Shown here one piece after another: positions 16,893 to 24,573 of a stretch of DNA of 45,578 nucleotides. The notes under the pieces were generated by a model that worked only from the letters and a program-made list of their open reading frames with translations, searched no databases and was not told the DNA's origin. Numbering within the stretch: the stretch's first letter is position 1; every line of letters begins with the position of its first letter. The stretch comes from Pseudophaeobacter profundi (GTDB taxonomy: Bacteria > Pseudomonadota > Alphaproteobacteria > Rhodobacterales > Rhodobacteraceae): contig NZ_JARJEF010000019.1 in assembly GCF_029697505.1 (NCBI RefSeq), positions 1-45,578 on the forward strand, in the 5' to 3' direction. Both the position numbers and the translations under genes were made by a program.

Positions 16893-18827
16893 ATGAATAA
16901 CATTGCCGAGATTTTTGCAGAGCAATACGGCCAGACCCGTGAAGAGGAAATGTCCCTCAACTCCTATCTTGAGGGGTGCCGAACGGATCCGAGCCTCTAT
17001 GCCAATGTGGCTGAGCGGATGCTCAAGGCGATTGGCGAGGAGGAGATCATTGATACCTCACGCGATGCGCGTCTTGGGCCGATCTTTCAGAACCGCACCA
17101 TCAAACGCTATCGCGCCTTTGAAGATTTCTATGGGATGGAAGACACCATTGAACGGATCGTCGGCTATTTCCGCCATGCTGCCCAGGGCTTGGAAGAGCG
17201 CAAGCAGATCCTCTATCTCTTGGGGCCAGTGGGCGGTGGTAAGTCCTCTTTGGCAGAGCAACTCAAACGGCTGGTCGAAGATCAACCGATCTATGTGCTG
17301 AAAGCGGGCGATCAGCTGTCGCCAATCTATGAAAGCCCGCTGGGCCTGTTTGACCCGGTGCGCATGGGTGAGGTGCTGGAAGAGAGCTACGGCATTGCCC
17401 GCCATCGGCTGCCTGGTCTTCTCTCACCCTGGGCGGTGCAGCGGCTGGATGAGTATGGCGGTGATATCAACAAATTCACCGTGGCGCGGATCTATCCTTC
17501 GGGGCTGCGGCGCGTGGGGGTAGCCAAGGTCGAACCCGGTGATGAAAACAACCAGGATATTTCAACCCTGGTGGGTAAGGTCGACATTCGCCAGCTAGAG
17601 CATTTCAGCCAAGACAACCCGGATGCCTATAGTTTCTCTGGTGGTCTGAACCGCGCTAATCAGGGCATCTTGGAATTTGTCGAGATGTTCAAGGCGCCGA
17701 TCAAGATGTTGCACCCCCTGCTGACAGCCACCCAGGAAGGCAACTATATGGGCACTGAAAGCTTTGGGGCCATTCCCTTTACCGGCCTGGTGCTGGCCCA
17801 TTCCAATGAGAGCGAATGGCAGGCCTTTAAGAACAACAAGAACAACGAGGCCTTTATCGACCGGGTGTCGATCGTCAAGGTGCCGTATTGCCTGCGGGTC
17901 AGTGATGAGGCGCTTATCTATGACAAGCTGATCCAGCACAGTGAGCTGGCCGCTGCGCCCTGTGCGCCAGAAACGCTCAAGATCCTCAGCCGGTTTTCAG
18001 TGCTGACCCGGTTGAAGCCGCACGAGAATTCGAACCTTTATTCCAAGATGCGGGTCTATGACGGCGAGAGCCTGAAAGACACGGACCCCAAGGCCAAGAC
18101 CGTGCAGGAATACCAGGATCGGGCCGGGGTGGATGAGGGCATGACCGGGATCTCTACCCGCTTTGCCTTCAAGGTGCTGTCGTCGACCTTCAATTTCGAC
18201 ACCAATGAAATCGCCGCCGATCCGGTGCATCTGATGTATGTGTTGGAACAGACGATCAAGCGGGAACAGTTTCCGCGCGAGGTAGAGGCAAAGTATCTGG
18301 AGTTCATCAAATCCGATCTGGCGCCGCGCTATGAGGAATTCATCGGCAATGAAATTCAAAAGGCCTATCTTGAGAGCTACACTGAATATGGCCAGAATGT
18401 CTTTGACCGCTACATTGCCTATGCCGACGCTTGGATCGAAGAGCAGGATTACAAGGATCCCGACACTGGCCAGCTCTATGATCGCGACATCCTGGATGCT
18501 GAGCTGAGCAAAATCGAAAAGCCGGTCGGGATCGCCAATCCCAAGGATTTTCGCAACGAGGTGGTCAAATTTGCTCTGCGCCACCGGGCCAATACCGGGT
18601 CGAACCCTGCCTGGAATTCTTATGAGAAACTGCGTGATGTGATTGAAAAGCACATGTTCAGTCAGGTCGAGGAACTGCTGCCGGTGATCAGCTTTGGCAG
18701 TAAGAAGGATAGCAAGACGGAAAGCAAACACCAGGAATTTGTCGAGCGCATGCGCAGTCACGGTTACACTGACCGTCAGGTGCGCCGCTTGGTGGAATGG
18801 TACATGCGGGTCAATAAGGCCGGGTAA
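16893..18827 (+). CDS. prkA: PrkA family serine protein kinase/AAA+ ATPase
   Basis: 644-aa cytoplasmic protein with an N-terminal AAA+ type domain (Walker A GPVGGGKSS, K117) and the C-terminal PrkA kinase-like domain. Length and sequence match YeaG/PrkA of enteric bacteria (about 640-644 aa). In E. coli YeaG with YeaH responds to nitrogen starvation; recent work on the Bacillus homologue reports an ATP-dependent protease activity, so the kinase label is tentative. AGGAGG at 16877-16882 precedes the ATG by 10 bases. It leads a three-gene unit with YeaH and SpoVR, with a 17-base gap to the next gene. No transfer signs. Confidence 0.93.
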   Translation: MNNIAEIFAEQYGQTREEEMSLNSYLEGCRTDPSLYANVAERMLKAIGEEEIIDTSRDARLGPIFQNRTIKRYRAFEDFYGMEDTIERIVGYFRHAAQGLEERKQILYLLGPVGGGKSSLAEQLKRLVEDQPIYVLKAGDQLSPIYESPLGLFDPVRMGEVLEESYGIARHRLPGLLSPWAVQRLDEYGGDINKFTVARIYPSGLRRVGVAKVEPGDENNQDISTLVGKVDIRQLEHFSQDNPDAYSFSGGLNRANQGILEFVEMFKAPIKMLHPLLTATQEGNYMGTESFGAIPFTGLVLAHSNESEWQAFKNNKNNEAFIDRVSIVKVPYCLRVSDEALIYDKLIQHSELAAAPCAPETLKILSRFSVLTRLKPHENSNLYSKMRVYDGESLKDTDPKAKTVQEYQDRAGVDEGMTGISTRFAFKVLSSTFNFDTNEIAADPVHLMYVLEQTIKREQFPREVEAKYLEFIKSDLAPRYEEFIGNEIQKAYLESYTEYGQNVFDRYIAYADAWIEEQDYKDPDTGQLYDRDILDAELSKIEKPVGIANPKDFRNEVVKFALRHRANTGSNPAWNSYEKLRDVIEKHMFSQVEELLPVISFGSKKDSKTESKHQEFVERMRSHGYTDRQVRRLVEWYMRVNKAG

Positions 18828-18844
18828 CAGGGGGCGCCAGGACA

Positions 18845-20176
18845 GTGCATCACTTTATCGACAGACGTGCCAACCCAAAGGGCAAAAGCCATGGCAACCG
18901 GCAGCGGTTCTTGCGTCGGGCCCGTGAGAACATCAAAGACCGGGTGGACAGATCAGTGCGCGATAAATCCGTCCAGGATGGCAAGGCCGTGCCGGTGGAT
19001 GGCGAACAGGTGACAATCCCCGCGCGGGGGCTGCAAGAGCCACGTTTCTTCCATGGTTCCAAGGGGGGGAACCGGCGCCATGTGCTGCCGGGCAACAAAG
19101 AATTTGTTGTTGGCGATACCCTGCCCAAACCAAATGGCGGCGCGGGGCAAAATGGGCGCCAGGCCTCCGAGGATGGCGAGGGTGAGGATGAGTTCTCCTT
19201 TACCCTGACCCAGGATGAATATCTGGAAATCCTGTTTGATGGGCTGGAACTGCCCGACCTGGTTGAAAAATCACTGGTCGAGACAGAGACAATCGGCACG
19301 CGCCGGGCCGGGCTGACCACGGTCGGGACGCCCAACAACCTCAACTTGGTGCGCACCATGCGCAATGCGCTGGGCCGCCGCATCGCGCTGCACCGCCCGT
19401 CAAGCCGCGCTGAGGAAGAGCTGCAGAGCGAGATTGAAATGCTCGAGGCACTGCCCAATCGCTCTGACGCGCAGGAAGAGCTACTGGCAGAGATGCGCGC
19501 CCGGCTGGAGAGCCTGCAGCGCAAGCGCAAGATGGTGGGCTATATCGACCCGATTGATCTGCGGTTTGACACCCATGTACCTGAAAAGATCCGCAAGTCC
19601 CGGGCGGTTGTCTTTTGCCTGATGGATGTCTCGGGCTCTATGCAGGACCGTGAAAAAGAATTGGGCAAGCGGTTTTTCCTGCTTTTGCACCTGTTTCTGG
19701 CGCGCTGTTATGAACAGACAGAGCTGGTGTTTATCCGCCATACCCACCACGCCCAGGAGGTGGACGAAGAGACCTTCTTTTATGCCCGTGAGACCGGCGG
19801 CACCATTGTGTCTACCGCGCTGGACAAGATGCGCGAAATCATCTCCGACCGCTATCCGCCGCAAGAGTGGAATATCTATGGCGCCCAGGTCTCGGACGGA
19901 GAGAATTTTGGCAATGATTCCGTGCGCTGCAAAAAACTGTTGCTCGAGGACCTGCTGCCCGTCTGCCAGTATTACGCCTATATGGAGGTGGTTGAAGAAG
20001 ACGCCGAGGATCTGCTGCAAGATCTGTCCGCCGGGGATGACCTGTGGCAAAATTACCGGGCAGTCAAAGACCAGACCGAGCATTTTGCAATGCAGCGGGT
20101 CGCCCATGCGGCACATATCTACCCAATTTTCAGAGAGTTCTTTTTACCACGGCTGAAAGGAGGCCAGAATGCCTGA
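18845..20176 (+). CDS. yeaH: YeaH/YhbH family protein (DUF444), VWA-like
   Basis: 443-aa partner of PrkA. The N-terminal part is basic (HHFIDRRANPKGKSHGNRQRFL), typical of the family. A von Willebrand A-like fold follows with a MIDAS-type motif CLMDVSGSMQD near residues 257-267, and a second part GGTIVSTAL and QVSDGENF. The GTG start at 18845 gives the conserved N-terminus; CAGGA is a weak ribosome site close before it. It overlaps the SpoVR gene by eight bases, so the three genes are one operon. Its molecular action is not established; in E. coli it acts with YeaG during nitrogen starvation. Confidence 0.9.
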   Translation: MHHFIDRRANPKGKSHGNRQRFLRRARENIKDRVDRSVRDKSVQDGKAVPVDGEQVTIPARGLQEPRFFHGSKGGNRRHVLPGNKEFVVGDTLPKPNGGAGQNGRQASEDGEGEDEFSFTLTQDEYLEILFDGLELPDLVEKSLVETETIGTRRAGLTTVGTPNNLNLVRTMRNALGRRIALHRPSSRAEEELQSEIEMLEALPNRSDAQEELLAEMRARLESLQRKRKMVGYIDPIDLRFDTHVPEKIRKSRAVVFCLMDVSGSMQDREKELGKRFFLLLHLFLARCYEQTELVFIRHTHHAQEVDEETFFYARETGGTIVSTALDKMREIISDRYPPQEWNIYGAQVSDGENFGNDSVRCKKLLLEDLLPVCQYYAYMEVVEEDAEDLLQDLSAGDDLWQNYRAVKDQTEHFAMQRVAHAAHIYPIFREFFLPRLKGGQNA

Positions 20177-21683
20177 AGCAAAGTCAGGCTCCAAACTGCT
20201 GTTTGAGGGGCCAGAATGGAGCTTTGCGCTGCTGGAAAAGGCCCGCGATGCCATTGAGGAAATCGCGCTGAATGATCTGGGGCTGAACCTCTATCAAAAC
20301 CAGATCGAAATCATCTCGTCGGAACAGATGCTGGATGCCTATTCCTGCGTCGGGCTGCCGCTGATGTATCAGCATTGGTCTTTCGGTAAGCATTTTGCCC
20401 GCGATGAGGCGCTGTATCGCACCGGTCGTCAGGGGCTTGCCTATGAGATCGTGATCAACTCCAACCCCTGCATCAGCTATAATATGGAAGAAAACACCAT
20501 GGCGATGCAGGTGCTCGTCATGGCGCATGCGGCCTTTGGCCATAACCATTTTTTCAAGAACAACTATCTGTTTCTGCAATGGACAGATGCCGATGGCATT
20601 CAGGATTACCTGGCCTTTGCCAAGAACTATATCGCTGCCTGCGAAGAACGCTATGGGATTGATGCTGTTGAGGAAATTCTTGATGCCGGGCATGCCTTGC
20701 AAACCCAGGGGGTGTTTCGCTATGGCCGTCCGCCCAAGCCGACCTCGCAAGAGCTGGCGGCGATGCAACGCGTGCGCGATGGCTATGCCGGCAGTCGCAG
20801 TCTGCTCGATATCTGGACCGATGCCACCCTGGGGCACGACAGTGCAGAGACACCTAAGGATGCGCCCCAGGCGGCGCGCCGCAAGAACATGAACTTGCCG
20901 CAGGAGAACATCCTGTATTTCTTGGAAAAGCACAGCCCCGTCCTGGAACCCTGGCAGCGTGAATTGCTGCGGATCGTGCGAATGCTGGCGCAGTATTTCT
21001 ATCCGCAGAAGCAAACCAAGGTGATGAATGAGGGCTGCGCCACCTTTGTACACTATTACATCATCAATGAGCTTTTCAGTCAGGGGCGCCTGTCGGAAGG
21101 TGCTTATCTGGAGATGATGCACAGCCATACCAATGTGGTGTTGCAGCCTGACTTTGACGATCCGCGCTATAGCGGCATCAACCCCTATGCACTGGGCTTT
21201 GCCATGATGATGGATATCCGGCGCATCTGCGAAGAGCCAACAGAAGAAGACCGCGACTGGTTTCCAGATATCGCCGGTCATGACGACTGGCGCCATGTGT
21301 TGCGCCACGCCTGGGCCAACTACCGCGACGAAAGCTTTATCCAGCAGTTTCTATCGCCGCATTTGATGCGTAAATTCAAGCTGTTCACCCTTGTGGATGA
21401 CGCCTCGCAAAAAGATCTGGTGGTCAGCCATATTCACAATCGTGCCGGTTACAAGGCGATGCGCCAGGCCCTGGCGCAGCAATATAATCTGGCCTATCTG
21501 GAACCCGATATTCAGGTCACCGATGCGGATCTGAGCGGCGACCGACGCTTGATTTTGACCCATACGGTACGCGATGGCATTCACCTGGATGAGGCCAATA
21601 AAGATGAAGTGTTGAAACACCTGCGCCGTCTCTGGGGCTATGAGGTTACGCTGGACGCGGTCGAAACCCTGATTGAGAGTTAA
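20169..21683 (+). CDS. spoVR: SpoVR family protein
   Basis: 504-aa cytoplasmic protein of the SpoVR/YcgB family, named for a spore cortex role in Bacillus but widespread in non-sporulating bacteria with prkA and yeaH. Family traits seen here are the start region with FEGPEWSF, the NEGCATFVHYYI helix (residues about 287-298) and the ending with LWGYEVTLD. AAGGAGG precedes the ATG, and the gene overlaps yeaH by eight bases. The length equals that of family members (about 500-510 aa). Function in this organism is probably part of a stationary-phase or stress response; unknown in molecular terms. Confidence 0.92.
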   Translation: MPEAKSGSKLLFEGPEWSFALLEKARDAIEEIALNDLGLNLYQNQIEIISSEQMLDAYSCVGLPLMYQHWSFGKHFARDEALYRTGRQGLAYEIVINSNPCISYNMEENTMAMQVLVMAHAAFGHNHFFKNNYLFLQWTDADGIQDYLAFAKNYIAACEERYGIDAVEEILDAGHALQTQGVFRYGRPPKPTSQELAAMQRVRDGYAGSRSLLDIWTDATLGHDSAETPKDAPQAARRKNMNLPQENILYFLEKHSPVLEPWQRELLRIVRMLAQYFYPQKQTKVMNEGCATFVHYYIINELFSQGRLSEGAYLEMMHSHTNVVLQPDFDDPRYSGINPYALGFAMMMDIRRICEEPTEEDRDWFPDIAGHDDWRHVLRHAWANYRDESFIQQFLSPHLMRKFKLFTLVDDASQKDLVVSHIHNRAGYKAMRQALAQQYNLAYLEPDIQVTDADLSGDRRLILTHTVRDGIHLDEANKDEVLKHLRRLWGYEVTLDAVETLIES

Positions 21684-21999
21684 AGCAGCACATCATCCCG
21701 GCGGGTAGGTTTTGTGCAGCTCATCAATCACATAAGGGGGCTGATGCGGCTGCGGTCCCGATGCGCTATCGGTGCGCAGGGCGGTCACTGTCAGATGCGG
21801 ATGATCCGGCGCCAGGTCCGGATGCCGATGGGGGCCGCGTGCCTAGCATCATGCTGGGGCGCTTGATGGACAAGGGTGTTTTCAAATTGGATAAAATATT
21901 CTAACTGGTCTTTGCGTGGCCACCCCACTGGCGGTTTTGCCAGTTCGGGGCACCCGATCCTGTGTCCTGCCTATCTTATTCAACATCCGGAGACCCTTG
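21684..21999. other. Intergenic stretch with possible gene relic
   Basis: About 316 bases. On the minus strand 21842-21693 a stop-free frame of about 49 codons ends PPYVIDELHKTYPPG, which has protein-like composition but no start or upstream continuation. It could be the tail of a lost gene. No promoter identified, although the M24 gene needs one here. Confidence 0.35.
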
Positions 22000-23097
22000 A
22001 TGACCGCTTCTCTTGCCGAGTACCGCCAGTTGGCCAAATCCATGTCGGTTGATGCACTGGCCCTGGTGCCGGGGCCGAACTTCACCCGCGCGCTTGGGCA
22101 AGATTTCATGAGCCACGAACGCCCATTCGTGCTGGTGATCCCCGCAGAAGGCAAGCCTGCGGCCCTGCTGCCCAACCTGGAACTGGGCTCTTGGGGGCAG
22201 CTGGGTTTTGATGGTGCGGTTTTTGATTGGCGCGACCAGACCGGCTATCAGACGGCCTTTGCCGATCTTGCGGCGCATCTGCCGATCAAGCGGCTTGCGG
22301 TCGAGGGGCAGGTGATGCGGGTGTTTGTCCACCACGCTTTGATGCAGGCCACTCCGGGGCTGGAAATCATCGACGCCGAGCGTGAAATTTCCGGGCTGCG
22401 GATGGTCAAGACAGAGACGGATGTCGCGGCGCTGCAACGGGCAATTGATCTTTCAGAAAGCGCCCTGGCGCAGGTGCTGGAAACCGTTCAGGTCGGGCAG
22501 AGCGAAAAGCAGATCGAAAGCCGCCTGATCCAGGCCCTGTTCGCTGAAGGCGCCGATGCGCTGTCCTTTCCGCCGATTGTGGTGGCTGGCGATAATGCGG
22601 CGCGTCCCCACGGCCATGCCCGCGAGGATTACAAAATCCAGCCCGGTGATGCGCTTCTGTTTGATTTTGGCGGCCGCAAGGACGGATTCTGCGCCGATAT
22701 CACCCGCACGGTTTTTGTTGCAGAGGTCAGCGAGAAAGGCCGCGCGGTCTATGATACAGTGCTGGCGGCCAATATGGCCGGGCTGGCGGCAACCCGTGCT
22801 GGGGTCACTGCGCATCAGATTGACGATGTGGTGACAGGGGTGTTGGAGGCCTCTGATTTTGCAGAGCATATCCGCACCAAAACCGGACACGGATTGGGCC
22901 GTGACGTGCATGAGGCCCCTTATATCATGCGGGGCAACCACCAAGTTCTGCCTGCCGGAACCGTCTATACCAACGAGCCGGGGCTATACCTGTCGGGAGA
23001 GCTTGGCGTACGCATCGAAGACGACGTCTTGATTACCCAAGAGGGCTGCCAAGTCCTGACCCAGTTCCCCAAGGAACTGTTGGTGGTCGGCGGCTGA
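22000..23097 (+). CDS. M24 family metallopeptidase (Xaa-Pro aminopeptidase-like)
   Basis: 365-aa cytoplasmic peptidase with the creatinase/prolidase layout: an N-terminal domain of about 125 residues and a C-terminal pita-bread domain. The five metal ligands are visible: two Asp in FDFGGRKDGFCADITRT, His in GHGLGRDVHEAP, Glu in TNEPGLYL and Glu in GVRIEDDVLI. It probably removes N-terminal residues before proline from short peptides. The frame opens at a GTG at 21916, but CCGGAG lies 7 bases before the ATG at 22000, which starts MTASLAEYRQL, the normal family start. It is a single gene between SpoVR and a terminator. Confidence 0.9.
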   Translation: MTASLAEYRQLAKSMSVDALALVPGPNFTRALGQDFMSHERPFVLVIPAEGKPAALLPNLELGSWGQLGFDGAVFDWRDQTGYQTAFADLAAHLPIKRLAVEGQVMRVFVHHALMQATPGLEIIDAEREISGLRMVKTETDVAALQRAIDLSESALAQVLETVQVGQSEKQIESRLIQALFAEGADALSFPPIVVAGDNAARPHGHAREDYKIQPGDALLFDFGGRKDGFCADITRTVFVAEVSEKGRAVYDTVLAANMAGLAATRAGVTAHQIDDVVTGVLEASDFAEHIRTKTGHGLGRDVHEAPYIMRGNHQVLPAGTVYTNEPGLYLSGELGVRIEDDVLITQEGCQVLTQFPKELLVVGG

Positions 23098-23126
23098 ACG
23101 CCCGGGACCAAGGCTGAACCAACAAA

Positions 23127-23158
23127 AAAGGCGCAGTCCCGATATGGGCTGCGCCTTT
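23127..23158. terminator. Bidirectional hairpin terminator
   Basis: A 10-bp perfect stem AAAGGCGCAG/CTGCGCCTTT with an inner CCC/GGG stem. A and T runs lie on either side, so it can serve both the M24 gene and the convergent formaldehyde dehydrogenase gene. Confidence 0.85.
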
Positions 23159-23186
23159 CTGGTTTATCTTCAGGTCTGTGCTGCGA

Positions 23187-24302
23187 TCAGAATTCGACAA
23201 CCGCGCGAATGGATTTGCCCGCGTGCATCAGCTCAAAGCCTTCGTTGATCTGATCCAGCGTCAGCTTGTGGGTGATCATCGGGTCGATCTCGATCTTGCC
23301 ATCCATGTACCAATCGACAATCTTAGGCACATCGGTACGTCCCGAAGCGCCGCCAAAGGCGGTGCCGCGCCAGCTGCGCCCTGTGACCAGCTGGAAAGGG
23401 CGGGTAGAGATCTCGGCGCCGGCCGGGGCCACCCCGATGATGATGCTTTCGCCCCAGCCCTTGTGCGCCGCTTCCAGTGCGGTGCGCATCACGTTCACAT
23501 TGCCAGTGGCGTCAAAGGTGTAATCAGCGCCGCCGCCGGTCAGCTCGACCAGATGCGCCACGAGATCGCCGCTCACCTCTGCTGGGTTGACAAAATCGGT
23601 CATGCCAAAATGCGTTGCCATCTCGACCTTGCCGGGGTTGAGGTCAACACCGACGATCTGGTCGGCACCGGCCAGCCGCAGCCCCTGGATCACATTCAGG
23701 CCAATGCCGCCCAGGCCAAAGACAATCGCGGTCGAACCGATTTCTACTTTGGCAGTATTGATCACCGCGCCGATACCGGTGGTGACACCGCAGCCGATGT
23801 AGCAGATCTTGTCAAAGGGGGCGTCCTTGCGCACCTTGGCCAGCGCGATTTCGGGCACCACGGTGTGGTTGGCGAATGTCGAACAGCCCATGTAGTGATG
23901 AATGGGCGTGCCATCCAGCATCGAAAACCGGGTAGATCCATCTGGCAGCAGGCCCGCGCCCTGGGTGGTGCGGATCGACTGGCAGAGGTTGGTCTTGGGG
24001 TTCAGGCAGTACTCGCATTCGCGGCATTCTGGCGTGTAGAGCGGGATCACGTGATCACCGACTTCCAGGCTGGTGACGCCTTCGCCCACTTCGATCACAA
24101 TGCCGGCCCCCTCATGGCCCAGAATGGCAGGGAAAATCCCCTCGGGGTCATCGCCGGAGCGGGTGAATTCATCGGTGTGACACAGGCCGGTGGCCTTGAT
24201 TTCCACCAGCACTTCACCGGCCTTGGGGCCTTCCAGGTTCACTTCCATCACTTCGAGCGGTTTGCCCGGAGCGACAGCAACGGCGGCACGCGTGCGCATC
24301 AT
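23187..24302 (-). CDS. frmA: S-(hydroxymethyl)glutathione dehydrogenase / class III alcohol dehydrogenase
   Basis: 371-aa zinc enzyme that oxidises the glutathione adduct of formaldehyde to S-formylglutathione with NAD. Catalytic zinc ligands are seen in GLCHTDEFTRSG, GHEGAGIV and the C in YIGCGVTTG; the structural zinc cysteines lie in CRECEYCLNPKTNLC, and the NAD-binding glycines in FGLGGIGL. Length equals class III ADH (369-376 aa). The start ATG at 24302 is preceded by AAGGA 8 bases upstream; the open frame continues to 24581 but that part looks non-coding. No S-formylglutathione hydrolase gene is adjacent. Confidence 0.95.
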   Translation of the reverse strand: MMRTRAAVAVAPGKPLEVMEVNLEGPKAGEVLVEIKATGLCHTDEFTRSGDDPEGIFPAILGHEGAGIVIEVGEGVTSLEVGDHVIPLYTPECRECEYCLNPKTNLCQSIRTTQGAGLLPDGSTRFSMLDGTPIHHYMGCSTFANHTVVPEIALAKVRKDAPFDKICYIGCGVTTGIGAVINTAKVEIGSTAIVFGLGGIGLNVIQGLRLAGADQIVGVDLNPGKVEMATHFGMTDFVNPAEVSGDLVAHLVELTGGGADYTFDATGNVNVMRTALEAAHKGWGESIIIGVAPAGAEISTRPFQLVTGRSWRGTAFGGASGRTDVPKIVDWYMDGKIEIDPMITHKLTLDQINEGFELMHAGKSIRAVVEF

Positions 24303-24573
24303 GTGTTTGATCCTTCGTTTGTATTGTCTGACCCTGCACCCATGGGCGCCAGGATCATTTGGAGCCGTGTTCACCCTGGTTTGTGGCAGCGCGCTGCCGC
24401 GCCCGCAAGGATCGCTGCGTCTAGCGTTACATTCGCCAAACTCAACAGGCAAGGGTGGGGCGAGCCTAACTTTCTTCGGCAGGCAGGCAGATCCCAAATG
24501 CGACCAATAATGCTGAATTTTGGTCAAGAAGGCCTTGACCTTCCCTTGACTGGAAGCCCCATATGAGGGGCAG
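24303..24573. other. Divergent promoter region frmA / copA
   Basis: 271 bases without a gene. The copA side holds a CueR-type promoter, listed separately. I see no formaldehyde regulator or box for frmA. Confidence 0.5.
24535..24565 (+). promoter_or_regulatory. CueR-type promoter of copA
   Basis: The -35 TTGACC (24535-24540) and a -10 CATATG (24560-24565) are spaced by 19 bases, the long spacing of MerR-family promoters. A dyad CTTCC (24540-24544) and GGAAG (24552-24556) separated by 7 bases lies between them, very like the E. coli copA box. CueR, encoded downstream, should bind here and unwind the promoter when it binds Cu(I). Confidence 0.75.

Noticed and set aside
23178-24566. 462-aa plus-strand frame over the formaldehyde dehydrogenase
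   Set aside because: A shadow of the well-recognised FrmA on the other strand; His/Gln/Arg-rich and without any family signature.
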